NCBI GenBank assembly: GCA_021817875.1
Contig: JAKAFQ010000042.1
Coordinates: 1-13,719 of the forward strand
Source: Pseudomonadota bacterium
Lineage (GTDB): Bacteria; Pseudomonadota; Gammaproteobacteria; Steroidobacterales; Steroidobacteraceae
Length of the DNA stretch: 13,719 bases
Reading direction: 5' to 3'
Both the position numbers and the translations under genes were made by a program. A model generated the notes under the pieces. It saw only the letters and a list, made by a program, of their open reading frames with translations. It was not told the origin of the DNA and searched no databases. Each line of letters begins with the position of its first letter. Position 1 is the first letter of the stretch. Below, piece after piece: positions 11,970 to 13,719 of this stretch.

Positions 11970-13719
11970 TCAGCCCTGGCGCTGCCCGGCTCGGCGTTCA
12001 GCCCGCCGGGCCGCGATGATGAACGGCAGCGCCAGCAGTCCGAACCCGATGAATAACACAATGGCGAGTTCCGGCGCGGGCAGCCCGAGGAACACCGCCG
12101 GCAGATGCGGCGGCGCTGGCGCGTGGCCGGAGAAAGCCTCGACCAGGTTCGGCGTCGCCGCCTCGAGCGCTTCGCTGTGCTGCCCGAGCAGCAGTGCGAA
12201 CACGCCGAGCGCCAGCAGCTGCGCCAACGCGCTGAACTCCTGGACGACGGCCATGATGGTGGCGCGGTGTGACGAGGGCATGAGCAGCTGCAGGCGTGTC
12301 AGCGCGATGGGGTCCCAGATGTCGTCCAGGAAATCGAGCAGGACGTACAGCGCAAGCAGGATGACCAGGCTGCGGTTCCCGAAAAGGACGGTGACCGCGA
12401 GTGCCTCGAGCCCGAGAAACAGCGCCAGCAGGCGTGTCGAGCCCAGAATCCGCGCGAGCCTCACCGCGATCAGGGGACCGACGATGCCGATCAGGTGATC
12501 GGCGATGTTCAGGGGCGCGAGCATTCTCGCATCCAGGCCCTTGGTGATGAGCGATACGACGAACGCGTCATCCGAAACCACTCCGGACAGACTGGCGAGC
12601 ACGATGGCGATGGCCGTAAAGAGCAGCGCCGGGCGGGCGGTCAGGGCTGCCACGGTTGCCCGCAGCCGCAGCCAGAGACGCGCCTCCTCCGAGCCGGCCT
12701 CGCGCGGCATCCGCTGCTCCGCAACGGTCGCGGCGAGCGCTGCCGAGAGCAGAAACCCGCCGGCGGCCACGAACCACAGAATGTTGAGAAGAGCACGGTC
12801 GACCGTGGAGGTGAGCAGCAGGATCAATGCCGCGGCCGCCGCGAAGGCCGCTCCCAGGGCGCCGATGGATCGGACACGGGCATAGAAGACATCGATGAGA
12901 TCACGGCGGCCGGCAACGTGCAGATTGTCGACCACCCAGGCTTCGGAGGCCGCGCCCATCAGCGTCTCCCCCACGCCGACCAGCGCAAACGCGGCGCAGG
13001 CGAGCACCACCTGCGATCGTCCAGAGGTCACCACCGCGAACGGTACGGCCGCCATGCCCGCCGCGCTCGCGCTGGCCCCTCCCAGCACCACCCACTTGCG
13101 GCTCCAGCGATCGGCAATCGCCCCCGCCGGAATACCGCTCAGCAGCGCCGCGGCCGTCGCGACGATCATGGGCAGCACGGCCCACTCCGGCCGCTCCATG
13201 ACCAGGTACAGATACGCGAACTGGAATGGCGTCACCAGGCACAGCGCCTCGGAGAGCCCGACGGCGAGGTACAGCCTGCCGACCAGAGCGCGCTCGTCTT
13301 CTCGGGGCCAGATCCGCCCCGTCCGTGTTCCGCGGCCAATCGGGGCAGTCAGGCCGGCGGGCTCTTCCGGGATCAGACCCAGGGTTCTTCGCCACTGTTC
13401 GACGGGCGCCCGATCCAGGTCGAGCGCCATCAGCGCATGGGGACTGCGGCCGCTCTCGAGCTTCTCAAAGCCGAAGCCACGGTAGAATTTGACCAGCCGG
13501 TTACCGATCGGGCCCCGGCGCCAGGCCGCGATGCCCACCCGATGGCAATCGAGGAGCCGCACCAGCAGCAGCACCCCGGCGAGTGAGACTCGGCCAATGC
13601 CGCGGCCCCGGTAACGTTTCGAGACCATGGCGGTGTCGAGAAAGAAATCGGTGCCCGCCACCGTGATCTGATCCGGCCACTCCCAGTAACCGAAACAGCA
13701 GCCCTCCAATGTGCCGTTG
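11970..13719 (-). CDS. GNAT acetyltransferase domain fused to MFS transporter, 5' end outside window
   Basis: The frame is open to the right edge, so the N-terminus is missing; 582 complete codons are visible. Residues are counted from a TTG at 13709, which continues in frame to the edge and is probably not the real start. Residues 1-95 are the second half of a GNAT N-acetyltransferase. The acetyl-CoA pyrophosphate loop is RYRGRGIG, and the motif B region is NRLVKFYRGFGFEKL. A hydrophilic linker (about 96-140) leads to a major facilitator domain of twelve predicted helices, with the family loop GAIADRWSRKWVVLGG after the second helix. There is no frameshift or stop between the parts, so this is one fused polypeptide. 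MFS members export or import small molecules; the attached acetyltransferase suggests the substrate might be acetylated before or during transport, as in drug or metabolite resistance. That coupling is inference and the substrate is unknown. Confidence 0.85.
   Translation of the reverse strand, partial: NGTLEGCCFGYWEWPDQITVAGTDFFLDTAMVSKRYRGRGIGRVSLAGVLLLVRLLDCHRVGIAAWRRGPIGNRLVKFYRGFGFEKLESGRSPHALMALDLDRAPVEQWRRTLGLIPEEPAGLTAPIGRGTRTGRIWPREDERALVGRLYLAVGLSEALCLVTPFQFAYLYLVMERPEWAVLPMIVATAAALLSGIPAGAIADRWSRKWVVLGGASASAAGMAAVPFAVVTSGRSQVVLACAAFALVGVGETLMGAASEAWVVDNLHVAGRRDLIDVFYARVRSIGALGAAFAAAAALILLLTSTVDRALLNILWFVAAGGFLLSAALAATVAEQRMPREAGSEEARLWLRLRATVAALTARPALLFTAIAIVLASLSGVVSDDAFVVSLITKGLDARMLAPLNIADHLIGIVGPLIAVRLARILGSTRLLALFLGLEALAVTVLFGNRSLVILLALYVLLDFLDDIWDPIALTRLQLLMPSSHRATIMAVVQEFSALAQLLALGVFALLLGQHSEALEAATPNLVEAFSGHAPAPPHLPAVFLGLPAPELAIVLFIGFGLLALPFIIAARRAERRAGQRQG

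Noticed and set aside
12495..13586. Plus-strand frame of 363 codons opposite the GNAT-MFS gene
   Set aside because: No hydrophobic pattern or motif; complement of the transporter codons.

Overview
The window is gap-poor, strongly GC-rich bacterial chromosome with long spurious antisense reading frames, typical of a high-GC proteobacterium. The BtuM-type membrane protein next to cbiA under a cobalamin riboswitch, the hybrid kinases and the GAF-GGDEF-EAL protein suggest a free-living gammaproteobacterium (or betaproteobacterium). I cannot name a genus. I see no rRNA, tRNA, CRISPR array, insertion sequence or phage gene.

Layout: (1) 1-1643, a cation-export pair: the C-terminal end of a type II P-type (calcium-type) ATPase, coupled by an ATGA overlap to a CaCA-family Na+/Ca2+-type exchanger. 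(2) 1734-5234, a vitamin B12 module: a sigma70-like promoter, a cobalamin riboswitch, a BtuM-type cobalamin transporter, cobyrinate a,c-diamide synthase (CbiA/CobB), and a BtuF-like corrinoid-binding protein with no signal peptide. (3) 5546-7729, a GAF-GGDEF-EAL protein whose cyclase site is degenerate and whose phosphodiesterase site looks intact. (4) 7737-11941, a phosphorelay group. It holds a sensor-less hybrid kinase with receiver and Hpt domains (minus strand), a divergent CheY-like single-domain response regulator, and a PAS-kinase-receiver hybrid whose PAS core resembles FixL. (5) 11970-13719 (minus), a GNAT acetyltransferase domain fused to a 12-helix MFS transporter, running off the right edge.

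How the genes work together: the B12 genes form a riboswitch-controlled salvage unit. BtuM should bring the corrinoid across the inner membrane, and its conserved cysteine suggests it can handle cyanocobalamin. CbiA amidates incomplete corrinoids. The BtuF-like protein binds corrinoid, apparently in the cytoplasm. No btuB, btuC, btuD or btuR is in the window. In the signalling half, phosphate could pass HisKA to receiver to Hpt in the minus-strand kinase and then to the neighbouring CheY-like regulator. None of the three phosphorelay proteins has a DNA-binding output. The EAL protein points to cyclic-di-GMP breakdown.

The most noteworthy items are the BtuM/riboswitch unit with its leaderless BtuF homologue, the FixL-like PAS with heme-ligand-equivalent residues, and the GNAT-MFS fusion. 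I found no clearly new defence or mobile system.
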